DNA of 64,000 nt from Phytohabitans sp036906915 (GCF_036906915.1 NZ_JBAKHX010000026.1:1-64000), one strand, 5' to 3'. Counted from the first letter of the stretch, positions 26,341 to 34,346 are shown. The notes: generated by a model from the letters alone, not told the origin. Numbers and translations: made by a program.

Positions 26341-27650
26341 GACTCACGTGGGTGCAGCCGGAGGACCTGCTGCCACACGAGCTGGCCGCGAGCCGCGACG
26401 AGGGCCGCGACGTGTCCGCCGTGGAGGCTCGATGGGTCGCCGCCGGCGGCTCGCTCGACGCCCCGGTGGGCGGGGCGTCACCGGTGCCGGCCAGCCCCGA
26501 ACTGCGCGCCCTCGCAATGGAGCTGCTGGACGAGTGCGGTCGGCTGCCAGCACCGTCCAGCGACGCGGAAGGACCCCCGGTCATCGGGAGCAACATCGTC
26601 GGGGGTCCTTCCGCGAACCCTGATCGGGTACGCGGCGCGTGGCTGGGGCGGGCGGTCGGCTGCGTGCTCGGCAAGCCGGTCGAGAAGATCCCGCGCCGGG
26701 GGATCCGGGAGATCCTGGAGGCGACCGGCCGGTGGCCGCTGTCGGGATACTTCACCGCTTCTGGTTTGCCTGAGGATGTCGCCGCACGCTGGCCGTGGAA
26801 CCGCCGCAGCGCGGTCAACAGCCTGGCCGAGAACATCGACGGCACGCCCGAAGACGACGACCTGAACTTCGCGCTGCTCGCCCTGCGGGTACTGGAGACG
26901 CACGGCCGCGATTTCACAAGTGGTGACGTGGCGCAGGCGTGGCTCGACTGGCTCCCCGGTAGGCGCGTCTTCACCGCCGAGCGGGTGGCGTACCGGAACC
27001 TGCTGCTCGGCCTGACCCCGCCGGATACCGCACGCCGGCACAACCCGTTCCGGGAGTGGATCGGCGCGCAGATCCGCACGGACGTGTACGGCTGGGCGTC
27101 GCCGGGCCGGCCGGACGTGGCCGCCGCACTGGCATACCGTGACGCGGTGGTCAGCCACGTCCGCGACGGCGTTTCCGGTGCGAGGTGGGTGGCGGCTATG
27201 GCCGCGACCGCCGTGGTGGCCTCCAGCGTGGACGAGGTGCTGGACGCCGGCGAGTCCGTGCTGCCACCGGGCTCCTTCGCCAGCGCGGTACGCGAGGCGC
27301 GTTCGCTCGGTGCGGACGGTGAATGGGAATCCGTCGTCGACGCGTTGGAGAAGCGCCACGGGCACCTGCACTGGGTACACGTGCGCAACAACGCGGCCCT
27401 CGTGGCCGCCGCGCTCGCCTTCAGCGGCGGAGACTTCGACCGGGGGGTCTGCGCCGCCGTCAGCGGCGGCTGGGACACCGACTCGAACGGCGCCACGGTC
27501 GGCGGTGTGCTGGGCGCGCTGACCGGCGCCGCCGGCATCCGTCTAGAGTGGACCGGCCCGCTCCGTGGCCGGCTGTCGAGCAGCATCGGAGGTTTCGACG
27601 GGGTGACGTTCGACGAGCTGACCCGGCGCACGATGGAGGTTTCCCCATGA
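26337..27650 (+). CDS. ADP-ribosylglycohydrolase family protein (2), with N-terminal extension
   Basis: A 437-residue second ARH-family protein, only distantly similar to its neighbour. An N-terminal module of about 75 residues (MRLTWVQPEDLLPHELAASR onward) precedes a linker, then the ARH domain beginning near residue 97 (RVRGAWLGRAVGCVLGKPVE). The first metal motif is EDDDLN (172-177) instead of TDDT; the second is DTDSN (380-384). The Thr-to-Glu change suggests a different substrate or metal geometry. The linker is encoded by a perfect 16-bp inverted repeat (26564-26615). The gene overlaps both neighbours by ATGA. Confidence 0.85.
   Translation: MRLTWVQPEDLLPHELAASRDEGRDVSAVEARWVAAGGSLDAPVGGASPVPASPELRALAMELLDECGRLPAPSSDAEGPPVIGSNIVGGPSANPDRVRGAWLGRAVGCVLGKPVEKIPRRGIREILEATGRWPLSGYFTASGLPEDVAARWPWNRRSAVNSLAENIDGTPEDDDLNFALLALRVLETHGRDFTSGDVAQAWLDWLPGRRVFTAERVAYRNLLLGLTPPDTARRHNPFREWIGAQIRTDVYGWASPGRPDVAAALAYRDAVVSHVRDGVSGARWVAAMAATAVVASSVDEVLDAGESVLPPGSFASAVREARSLGADGEWESVVDALEKRHGHLHWVHVRNNAALVAAALAFSGGDFDRGVCAAVSGGWDTDSNGATVGGVLGALTGAAGIRLEWTGPLRGRLSSSIGGFDGVTFDELTRRTMEVSP
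26564..26615. repeat. Perfect 16-bp inverted repeat inside the second ARH gene
   Basis: The arms CGCGGAAGGACCCCCG (26564-26579) and CGGGGGTCCTTCCGCG (26600-26615) are exact reverse complements around a 20-base loop. The structure lies in frame in the linker between the N-terminal module and the ARH domain. Confidence 0.85.
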
Positions 27651-28555
27651 CAGCGCGCGTCGTGGTCGTGGGCAGCGCCAACATGGACCTGGTGGTCACC
27701 GCGCCCACGCTGCCCGCCCCCGGTGAGACGGTGCTGGGTGACGCGTTCACCACCGTGGCCGGCGGCAAGGGCGCCAACCAGGCGGTCGCCGTCGCTCGCG
27801 CGGGCGGCCGGTGCTCCTTCATCGGTGCCGTGGGCGACGACGGCTTCGCGACCGCCCTGCGCGACAACATGGTGGCGGCGGGCGTCGACGTGAGTCGCCT
27901 TCGTTCGGTGCCCGGGCCGTCGGGCGTCGCGCTCATCGCCGTCGACCGGGCCGCGGAGAACCTCATCGTCGTGGCGCCCGGCGCCAACGCCGCGCTGACC
28001 ACACTGGACAAGGCCGACCGCACCGCGATCGGGGCGGCCAGTGTGCTCCTGTGCCAGCTGGAGATCCCGGTCGGCACGGTGATCCAGGCCGCCGCCGCGG
28101 CGCGTGCGGCCGGCACCACGGTGATGCTCAACGCCGCGCCGGCCCGACCGCTGCCGGCCGAACTGCTCCAGGTGCTCGACGTGCTCGTGGTCAACCAGGG
28201 TGAGGCCGAGGTGCTCGCCGGGCGGCCGGCGTCGCCGCACGACCTGCTCGACCTGGTGCCGCGGGTGGTGATGACGCTCGGCGCCCGTGGCGTCGCGTAC
28301 GCCGACCGCGACGGCACCCGGTTGCACATCGACGCGCCGCGCGTCACGGCGGTCGACACCACGGCGGCCGGTGACGCGTTCACCGGCGCGCTCGCGGTCG
28401 GCTGGGCCGAGGGGCGGCCGGTCGATGAGGCGCTGGCCTGGGCGTGCGCCGCCGGTGCCGTCTGCGCCCAGCGCTTCGGTGCGTCCAGCTCGCTCCCCAC
28501 CCGCGCCGAGATCGACCAGCTCCTGGCCGCCGCCGCGCACGGGGGGCCGGCATGA
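27647..28555 (+). CDS. rbsK: Ribokinase (PfkB family), operon copy
   Basis: A 302-residue PfkB kinase with GSANMDLVVTAP, GGKGANQA, and the C-terminal signature DTTAAGDAFTGALAV. It is a close paralogue of the ribokinase at 19489-20385, and both keep ribokinase-specific positions. It should convert ribose released by the preceding glycohydrolases to ribose 5-phosphate. It overlaps the preceding gene by ATGA. A 118-bp gap, partly filled by a hairpin element, separates it from the next gene. Confidence 0.88.
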   Translation: MTARVVVVGSANMDLVVTAPTLPAPGETVLGDAFTTVAGGKGANQAVAVARAGGRCSFIGAVGDDGFATALRDNMVAAGVDVSRLRSVPGPSGVALIAVDRAAENLIVVAPGANAALTTLDKADRTAIGAASVLLCQLEIPVGTVIQAAAAARAAGTTVMLNAAPARPLPAELLQVLDVLVVNQGEAEVLAGRPASPHDLLDLVPRVVMTLGARGVAYADRDGTRLHIDAPRVTAVDTTAAGDAFTGALAVGWAEGRPVDEALAWACAAGAVCAQRFGASSSLPTRAEIDQLLAAAAHGGPA

Positions 28556-28566
28556 GTGCGTGGCGA

Positions 28567-28647
28567 CTTTGCTCTGCTTCCATAGAGGAAACACCTCGCG
28601 TCCGCTATGCGGACGGCGGCCGTTGCCTATGGGGAAGCAGAGCAAAG
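28567..28647. repeat. 81-bp hairpin element inside the sugar operon
   Basis: The terminal arms CTTTGCTCTGCTTCC (28567-28581) and GGAAGCAGAGCAAAG (28633-28647) are perfect 15-bp reverse complements. Inside is a second small hairpin, GTCCGC-TAT-GCGGAC (28600-28614). It fills most of the only sizeable gap in the operon downstream of the regulator. The form fits a small non-autonomous palindromic element; it could also act as an mRNA-stability or attenuation structure. Confidence 0.8.
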
Positions 28648-28673
28648 CAGCGCGGTGCGCAGGGGTGGGCCCG

Positions 28674-30608
28674 GTGAGCGCGCCCGGTTTCAACCCATAC
28701 ATACCCCGCCCCATCGACCTCCCGACCGAGGTGCCGCTGGATCCGGGGAGGGATCTGTCGCTCCTGGACGAGGCGAAGATCTTCGCGGCGCCGGCCGACC
28801 CGGCGTTGTGGCCGGCGTGGCGCAGCAGGCTCGGGCAGTGGCGGGTGGACGCGCGGCGGCGGCTGGCGTACGACGGCTCGCACTACGACGAGATCCGGCG
28901 GGACTGCTTCAGCGTCTGCCTCGCCTGGCTGTGGGACGAGGCCCTGTACGACCACGAGCGCGGCGAGTTCACGGTCGACGCCTTCCTCGACACCGCCGAG
29001 CGGGACTTCGGCGGCTACGACGGTGTGGTGCTGTGGCACGCGTACCCGGTCATCGGGCTGGACGAGCGCAACCAGTTCGACTTCTACCGCGACGTGCCCG
29101 AGCTCCCGCGCGTCGTGCGTGCCTTCCAGGCCCGGGGAGTGCGGGTCTTCGTCGACTACAACCCGTGGGACACCGGCACGCGGCGTGAGCCGGTCACCGA
29201 CGAGGAAGCCGTGGCCGACATCGTGTCGTGGCTGGGCGCCGACGGCGTCTTCCTCGACACCCTCAAGGAGGGCGCCGGCAAGCTGCGGGCCGCGCTGCCG
29301 CCGAGTGTGGTGCTCGAAGGGGAGTCCCGGGTGCCGTTGGCCCGGATCGAAGACCACGCGATGTCGTGGGCGCAGTGGTTCGCCGACTCGGAGGTGCCGG
29401 GCGTGCTGCGCGCCAAGTGGTTCGAGCGGCGGCACATGCTGCACCACACGAGGCGCTGGCACCGCAGCCACCTCGACGAGCTGCACTCGGCCTGGCTCAA
29501 CGGGGTGGGCGTGCTCGTGTGGGAGAACGTCTTCGGCGTGTGGGTGGGCTGGAGCGAGCGCGATCGGGCGGTGCTGCGCGCCATGCGGCGGGTGCAGAGC
29601 AGCCACGCGGCGTGGCTGCGCTCCGAAGACTGGACACCGCTCGCCGACCACGCCGGCTGGCAGGTGTACGCCTCCCGTTGGGTGCACGACGGCACGCCAC
29701 TGTGGACGGTGGTGAACCGCGGTGCGGACCACGACGGCCCGTGGCTGATCGCCGACTCGGTGGAGAGCTACGTCGACCTGGTGACGGGCCGCGCCTTGGA
29801 GGTGACCCCCCTGCCGGACGGCCGCGTTGCGGTCGGCGGCGCGCTACCCGGCGGGGCGATCGCGGCGGTGACGCCGGGGACTGCCGCCGAGCCAGGTGAG
29901 CCAGCAGCCGGTGACCCGTCCTTCCCGCAGCGGTCGGCGGTGCGGCTGCGGACCCCTGGCAGCGTGGCCGGTAGCCCGCCGCCAGGCATGGCCACCATGC
30001 CCCGAGGGCGGCACGAGCTCACCGTCCGGTACCGGGTGCGGGAGACCGGACTGTACGGGGAGGCGCCGTACGTCGACGAGTGGAAGCCGCTGCCGCCCCG
30101 GCTGCATCACACGGGCACCCTGCACCGCACCGTCCACCTGGGACGCTTCGCGATCGCCGTACGCGAGGTGACGAACAGTGAGTACGCGGAGTTCCGCCGC
30201 ATCACCGGATACCGGCCGGTGCGCTCCGAGCGCTTTCTGGCTGGCGAAGGGCCCGCCGGTGCGCCCGTCACGCACGTCGAACTGGCGGACGCGCGGGCCT
30301 ATGCGGCATGGGCAGGCCTGCGGCTGCCGACCGAGGACGAGTGGCAGGTGGCCGCCGAGGCGGGCCTGCTCGACCTCGGCGGCCCCCGGGTCTGGAACCT
30401 CACCGAGAGCGAGCACACCGACGGTCGCACCCGGTTCTGCGTGCTCAAGGGCGGCACCGACCATCGCGCCGAAGGCTCCGACTGGTACTTCGACGGCGGC
30501 CCGCAACCGCCCGAGGCGTCCGTCAAACTGCTGCTGATGGGTGCCGGCCTCACCCGCTCGCCGTCGATCGGCTTTCGCTGCGCCGTGGACCTGGAGGCCC
30601 CCGCATGA
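28674..30608 (+). CDS. Glycosidase-like protein with C-terminal formylglycine-enzyme-like domain
   Basis: About 644 residues from GTG 28674, the first plausible start after the hairpin element. The N-terminal part (about 1-410) looks like a TIM-barrel glycosidase: GVRVFVDYNPWDTGTR, GADGVFLDTLKEG with a candidate catalytic Asp, and VLEGESR. A linker rich in Pro/Ala/Gly follows. The C-terminal region (about 445-644) matches the FGE-sulfatase fold, with EVTNSEYAEFRRITGY, RLPTEDEWQVAAEAG and a terminal GFRCAVD. The RSSYCxRYR-type block carrying the catalytic cysteines of true formylglycine-generating enzymes is missing, so this domain is more likely structural or binding. No signal peptide is seen. 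The exact function is unknown. Confidence 0.72.
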   Translation: MSAPGFNPYIPRPIDLPTEVPLDPGRDLSLLDEAKIFAAPADPALWPAWRSRLGQWRVDARRRLAYDGSHYDEIRRDCFSVCLAWLWDEALYDHERGEFTVDAFLDTAERDFGGYDGVVLWHAYPVIGLDERNQFDFYRDVPELPRVVRAFQARGVRVFVDYNPWDTGTRREPVTDEEAVADIVSWLGADGVFLDTLKEGAGKLRAALPPSVVLEGESRVPLARIEDHAMSWAQWFADSEVPGVLRAKWFERRHMLHHTRRWHRSHLDELHSAWLNGVGVLVWENVFGVWVGWSERDRAVLRAMRRVQSSHAAWLRSEDWTPLADHAGWQVYASRWVHDGTPLWTVVNRGADHDGPWLIADSVESYVDLVTGRALEVTPLPDGRVAVGGALPGGAIAAVTPGTAAEPGEPAAGDPSFPQRSAVRLRTPGSVAGSPPPGMATMPRGRHELTVRYRVRETGLYGEAPYVDEWKPLPPRLHHTGTLHRTVHLGRFAIAVREVTNSEYAEFRRITGYRPVRSERFLAGEGPAGAPVTHVELADARAYAAWAGLRLPTEDEWQVAAEAGLLDLGGPRVWNLTESEHTDGRTRFCVLKGGTDHRAEGSDWYFDGGPQPPEASVKLLLMGAGLTRSPSIGFRCAVDLEAPA

Positions 30609-31792
30609 GTGCGCCGCTGGATGGGGTACGGGTAGTCGAGTTGGCGACCCTCTTCGCCGGGCCGCTCGCCACCGCGTTCCTCGGTGACTTCGGCGCCGAC
30701 GTGGTCAAGGTCGAACACCCCGCCAAGCCCGACCCGGCGCGCGGGCACGGTCCCGCGAAGGACGGCATCGGCCTGTGGTGGAAGGTGCTGGGGCGTAACA
30801 AGAAGACGGTGACCCTTAACCTGTCCACACACGAGGGCGCCGATGTGCTCGCCGCCCTCGTCAAGAGCGCGGACGTTCTCGTGGAGAACTTCCGCCCGGG
30901 AACCCTGGAGCGCTGGGGGATCGGGCCGGACGTGCTCCACGCCGCCAACCCGGGCCTCGTCATCGCGCGGATCTCCGGCTTCGGCCAGATCGGCCCGTAC
31001 GCCAGGCGCCCCGGCTTCGGCACCCTCGCCGAGGCGATGAGCGGCTTCGCCGCCGCCACCGGCGAACCCGACGGCCCGCCCACCCTGCCGCCGTTCGGGC
31101 TGGCCGACTCGATCACGGCGCTCGCCACCGCGTACGCGGTCATGCTCGCCCTGCGCACCCGCGAGCACACCGGCACCGGGCAGGTGGTCGACCTCGCCAT
31201 CATCGAGCCCATCATGGCGATGCTCGGACCGCAGATCACCTGGTACGACCAGATCGGGTACGTGCAGCCGCGGCTCGGAAACCGGACGAGCAACAACGCC
31301 CCCCGCAACACCTACCGGTGCGCGGACGGCCGGTGGGTGGCCGTGTCGACGAGCGCGCAGAGCATCGCCGATCGGGTCATGCGGCTGGTCGGTCGGGACG
31401 ATCTCGTCGACGAGCCGTGGTTCGCGACCGGCACCGGCCGGGCCGCGCATGCCGAGGAGCTGGACGGTGCCGTGACCGCGTGGGTGGCCGCGCGGGGCCG
31501 CGACGAGGTGGTGGCCGCGTTCGAGGCGGCACAGGCCGCCGCGGCCCCGGTGTACGACGTTCGGGACATCCTGGCCGATCCGCAGTACAAGGCGCTCGGC
31601 ACCGCGGTCACCGTGCCCGACGAGGAGTTGGGCGAGGTGCGGATGCAGAACGTGCCGTTCCGGATGTCGGAGACGCCGGGAGCGATCAGGCACGCCGGGC
31701 GCCGCCACGGGCAGGACACCGACGAGGTGCTCGGCGAGTTGGGGTATTCGGCGGCCGAGTTGGGCGGGCTCCGGGAGCGCGGGGTGATCTGA
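30605..31792 (+). CDS. CaiB/BaiF-family CoA-transferase
   Basis: A 395-residue family III CoA-transferase, which moves CoA between carboxylic acids through an aspartyl-CoA intermediate. It has the family start LDGVRVVELATLFAGPLATAFLGDFGADVVKVEHP, cut here as LDGVRVVELA and GADVVKVEHP. It also has NKKTVTLNLS, ADVLVENFRPGTLERWG, and the probable catalytic Asp in GQVVDLAIIE near residue 196. It overlaps both neighbours (ATGA upstream, TGATG downstream). With the following lyase it forms a pair like those used to activate and cleave dicarboxylic or hydroxy acids, for example itaconate/citramalate catabolism. The substrate is unknown. Confidence 0.87.
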   Translation: MSAPLDGVRVVELATLFAGPLATAFLGDFGADVVKVEHPAKPDPARGHGPAKDGIGLWWKVLGRNKKTVTLNLSTHEGADVLAALVKSADVLVENFRPGTLERWGIGPDVLHAANPGLVIARISGFGQIGPYARRPGFGTLAEAMSGFAAATGEPDGPPTLPPFGLADSITALATAYAVMLALRTREHTGTGQVVDLAIIEPIMAMLGPQITWYDQIGYVQPRLGNRTSNNAPRNTYRCADGRWVAVSTSAQSIADRVMRLVGRDDLVDEPWFATGTGRAAHAEELDGAVTAWVAARGRDEVVAAFEAAQAAAAPVYDVRDILADPQYKALGTAVTVPDEELGEVRMQNVPFRMSETPGAIRHAGRRHGQDTDEVLGELGYSAAELGGLRERGVI

Positions 31793-32601
31793 TGCTGCTG
31801 ACCTGGCTGTACGTGCCCGGTGACCGGCCCGACCGGTTCGACAAGGCGGTGGGCTCGGAGGCCGACGCGGTGATCGTCGACCTGGAGGACGCGGTCGTGG
31901 CCGGGCGCAAGGAGTACGCCCGGTCGGCGGTGGCCGAGTTTCTGGCTGAGCGGCACCCGGTGCCGGTGTACGTGCGGGTGGGCCCGGACCTCGACGCGGA
32001 TCTCGCGGCGGTCGACGGCCGTCCGGGACTGGCCGGGCTGCGACTGCCCAAAGTGGAGTCCGCGGAGCGGGTTCGGGCGGTGGCGGCGCGGACCGAGGCC
32101 GAACTCCATCCGATCATCGAGTCGGCGGTCGGTGTGGAATTCGCGTACCAGATAGCGAGCGCACACCCGGCGGTGGCCAGCGTCGCGCTCGGAGAGGCCG
32201 ACCTGAGGTCCGATCTGGGTATCGACGACGAGGCCGCGCTGGCGTGGCCGCGCGGCCGCATCGTGGTGGCGGCCCGCGCGGCCGGCCTGCCGCCGCCGGC
32301 CATGTCCGTGCATGCCAACGTGTCCGATATGGACGGCCTGGCGGCGTCGTGTCGTGCCGGCCGCCGCATGGGCTTCGTCGGTCGTGCGGCGATCCATCCT
32401 CGGCAGCTTCCGGTGATCGTGGCGGCGTTCCGGCCGGCTCCCGAGGAGGTGGCGCGAGCCCTGGCGTTGCTGGCCGGAGTGGACGCCGCGGCGGCGCTGG
32501 AGTCCGGGACGGTGGTCCTGCCGGACGGCCGTTTCGCCGACGCGGCGATGATCGGCGCCGCGCGCCGCACCCTGGAGCTGTCCGCCCGCTACGACGCCTG
32601 A
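31792..32601 (+). CDS. HpcH/HpaI aldolase / CitE-like CoA-ester lyase
   Basis: A 269-residue CitE-type lyase. Family features are YVPGDRPDRFDKA, the metal/substrate loop VIVDLEDAV, a conserved PKVES segment, IIESAVGVE with a metal-binding Glu, GEADLRSDLGI with the metal Asp, and FVGRAAIHPRQLPVI. These enzymes cleave 3-hydroxyacyl-CoA esters such as malyl-, citramalyl- or citryl-CoA. Next to a CoA-transferase, the product of that enzyme is its likely substrate. Its 3' end overlaps the convergent dimethylargininase gene by 13 bp, so it is the last gene of the operon. Confidence 0.85.
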   Translation: MLLTWLYVPGDRPDRFDKAVGSEADAVIVDLEDAVVAGRKEYARSAVAEFLAERHPVPVYVRVGPDLDADLAAVDGRPGLAGLRLPKVESAERVRAVAARTEAELHPIIESAVGVEFAYQIASAHPAVASVALGEADLRSDLGIDDEAALAWPRGRIVVAARAAGLPPPAMSVHANVSDMDGLAASCRAGRRMGFVGRAAIHPRQLPVIVAAFRPAPEEVARALALLAGVDAAAALESGTVVLPDGRFADAAMIGAARRTLELSARYDA

Positions 32602-33356
32602 CCGGGGATCAGCACGCTCAGGCACGTGACGCAGCCTTCGAGCTTTTCGAACTCGCTGACGTCGACCACCACCGGCGTGAAGCCGAGGTCGTCGAGCATG
32701 TGCGCGGTCTTCGGCGCTGAGGCGGCGATCAGCACGCGCTCGCCGCCGAGCGGCACCACGTGGCACCCGGACTCCTCGTCGGGCGTGCGTACGGCCGGGA
32801 ACACGGCGGTGTCGACCAGGTCACGGCGTGCCAGGACCGTGCCGTCGGGCAGGGCGGTGGCCGCCGACTTGAGGTGCAGCACGGCCCCCAGCGGCACGGC
32901 GACGACGTTGCGGTCGGGCAGCAGCCGGCGCAGCTGCCGGACGGCGTCTACGTTGGTGCGACCGCCACGTCCAACGTAGACGGTGTCGCCGACCTGGAGC
33001 ACGTCGCCGCCGTCGAGCGTGCCGGGCGACTCGATGCGCGTCACGTCTAGCCCGAGCGCCCGTACCGCCGACTCGGTGCCCGCCACCTCCAAGCGGCGCT
33101 GCGGTGCGCCGGGCCGGGTGAGGATCGCGCGCGAACCGCACACCACGACGGTGTCCTCGACGAACACCGAGTCCGGGGAGCCGTCGGCCGGCACCACGTC
33201 ACGGACGGACCAGCCGGCCTCGTCGAGCGCGGCACAGTACGCGTCGTGCTGCCGCCGGGCCAGGTCTGCGTCGACCTGCGTGCGGGGGATGTGCGTGACG
33301 ATGCCCTGCGCGAGCCGGCTGCTCGGCGTGCGGACAAGTGCGATTCCACGGCCCAT
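32589..33356 (-). CDS. Dimethylargininase (DDAH)
   Basis: A 255-residue pentein-fold hydrolase that would convert N-omega-methylated arginines to citrulline and methylamines. The signature motifs are present: FVEDTVVV, the DGGDVL loop, the catalytic His in LHLKSA, and the nucleophile Cys245 in GCVTCLSV near the C-terminus. GGAGG stands 9 bp before the ATG. It is convergent with the CitE-like gene, overlapping by 13 bp. The arginase-family gene at 4047 is too far away to suggest a shared pathway. Confidence 0.92.
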   Translation of the reverse strand: MGRGIALVRTPSSRLAQGIVTHIPRTQVDADLARRQHDAYCAALDEAGWSVRDVVPADGSPDSVFVEDTVVVCGSRAILTRPGAPQRRLEVAGTESAVRALGLDVTRIESPGTLDGGDVLQVGDTVYVGRGGRTNVDAVRQLRRLLPDRNVVAVPLGAVLHLKSAATALPDGTVLARRDLVDTAVFPAVRTPDEESGCHVVPLGGERVLIAASAPKTAHMLDDLGFTPVVVDVSEFEKLEGCVTCLSVLIPGQAS

Positions 33357-33383
33357 TGATCAATAACCTCCTGGGCGAGGAGA

Positions 33384-33854
33384 TTACTCGTTCTGCTCCA
33401 CCGCGCGCTGCACGGCGCGATAGATCTGTCCAAATCGGAGCGCGTCGGAAGTCCGCACCAGGACGCGTTCCTCGCCACGGCACTGCACCCACAGTTCGTG
33501 GACGTGGGTGCCTCGGTCGTACGAGCGCTCCAGCGCCATCAACGGGATCTCCAGCAACGGCGCGAGAGCGATCGCCAGCACGACGGCGAGCGCGAGGCCG
33601 ATGATCGCCGCGCCGGCTCGTTGACCCCAGTCGGCGAAGAGCGCCGACACCGCGCACAGCGCGCCGAAGCCGAGTGGCGCGGTCAGCAGCGTGACCAGCA
33701 TCCACCGGCTGAGCATGCGGGCACCGACGCGCAGCGAACGCTTGGTGCGGCGGTGCCAGACATACGTCAGTTCGGAGATCCGGTACGCGTCGCCGCCCAC
33801 CCGGATCGACTCCGACGTCACCAGCACCGAGTCATCCTGGTAGTAGCGGGTCAC
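33384..33854 (-). CDS. DUF6232 family membrane protein (1)
   Basis: A 156-residue protein. A short N-terminal domain (YYQDDSVLVTSESIRVGGDA, then YRISELTYVWHRR) precedes two membrane segments (about 50-70 and 80-105). A C-terminal cytoplasmic part with W-x-x-x-x-G and SDALRFGQIYRAVQRAVE follows. This matches DUF6232, an actinobacterial family of unknown function. It is a tandem paralogue of the next gene, 10 bp away. Confidence 0.8.
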   Translation of the reverse strand: MTRYYQDDSVLVTSESIRVGGDAYRISELTYVWHRRTKRSLRVGARMLSRWMLVTLLTAPLGFGALCAVSALFADWGQRAGAAIIGLALAVVLAIALAPLLEIPLMALERSYDRGTHVHELWVQCRGEERVLVRTSDALRFGQIYRAVQRAVEQNE

Positions 33855-33864
33855 TCACCAAGTG

Positions 33865-34326
33865 TCACCCGACGGGGCTGCTTTCCAATGCACGCTGGAG
33901 GGCGCGGTAAATCTTGCCGAACCGGAGCGCGTCGCCGGTCTGGAGCAGCAGCACCGGCCGTCCCTGCCAGGTCGCCCAGATCTCGAGCGTCCGGTCGCCC
34001 CGCGCGTACGAACGGTCCATGTGCTCCAGCACGAAGTCGGCCATCGGGCCGGCTGCGAGGCCGACGAGGCAGGAACCGCCGACGATCGCGATGGTGACGG
34101 TGACCGAGGCGTCGACCTGGAAGGCGATCACGACGCCGATGGCGGCGGCCACGAGCGGGCCGATGATCGCGGCACCGAGCGCGCCGCGCCCGGCCAGCGC
34201 ACGCCAGGACCGCGCGCCGCGCTGGTGCCACACCCTGGCCAGATCCTTCAGCGGGTACGCACGCTCGCCTACCCGGATGGCATCCGAGGTGACCTGCACG
34301 GACCGGTCGCTGTAGTAGGTGACCAT
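33865..34326 (-). CDS. DUF6232 family membrane protein (2)
   Basis: A 153-residue paralogue of the preceding protein with the same layout: VTYYSDRSVQVTSDAIRVGE at the N-terminus, two membrane segments near 50-70 and 78-98, and TGDALRFGKIYRALQRALES at the C-terminus. Similar termini with divergent membrane parts indicate an old tandem duplication. It is divergent from the enoyl-CoA hydratase gene, 20 bp away, so their promoters must overlap coding sequence. Confidence 0.8.
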   Translation of the reverse strand: MVTYYSDRSVQVTSDAIRVGERAYPLKDLARVWHQRGARSWRALAGRGALGAAIIGPLVAAAIGVVIAFQVDASVTVTIAIVGGSCLVGLAAGPMADFVLEHMDRSYARGDRTLEIWATWQGRPVLLLQTGDALRFGKIYRALQRALESSPVG

Positions 34327-34346
34327 GGCCCCTCTAGCCTACTGGT

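Noticed and set aside
26111..28714. An 867-codon minus-strand open frame across the ARH and ribokinase genes
   Set aside because: It is antisense to well-supported genes with intact motifs. Long antisense frames are common in this G/C-biased DNA, and the translation is low-complexity without domains.
32589..33356. Arginine deiminase pathway gene
   Set aside because: The length (255 residues) and motifs fit dimethylargininase. No ornithine carbamoyltransferase or carbamate kinase gene is present.
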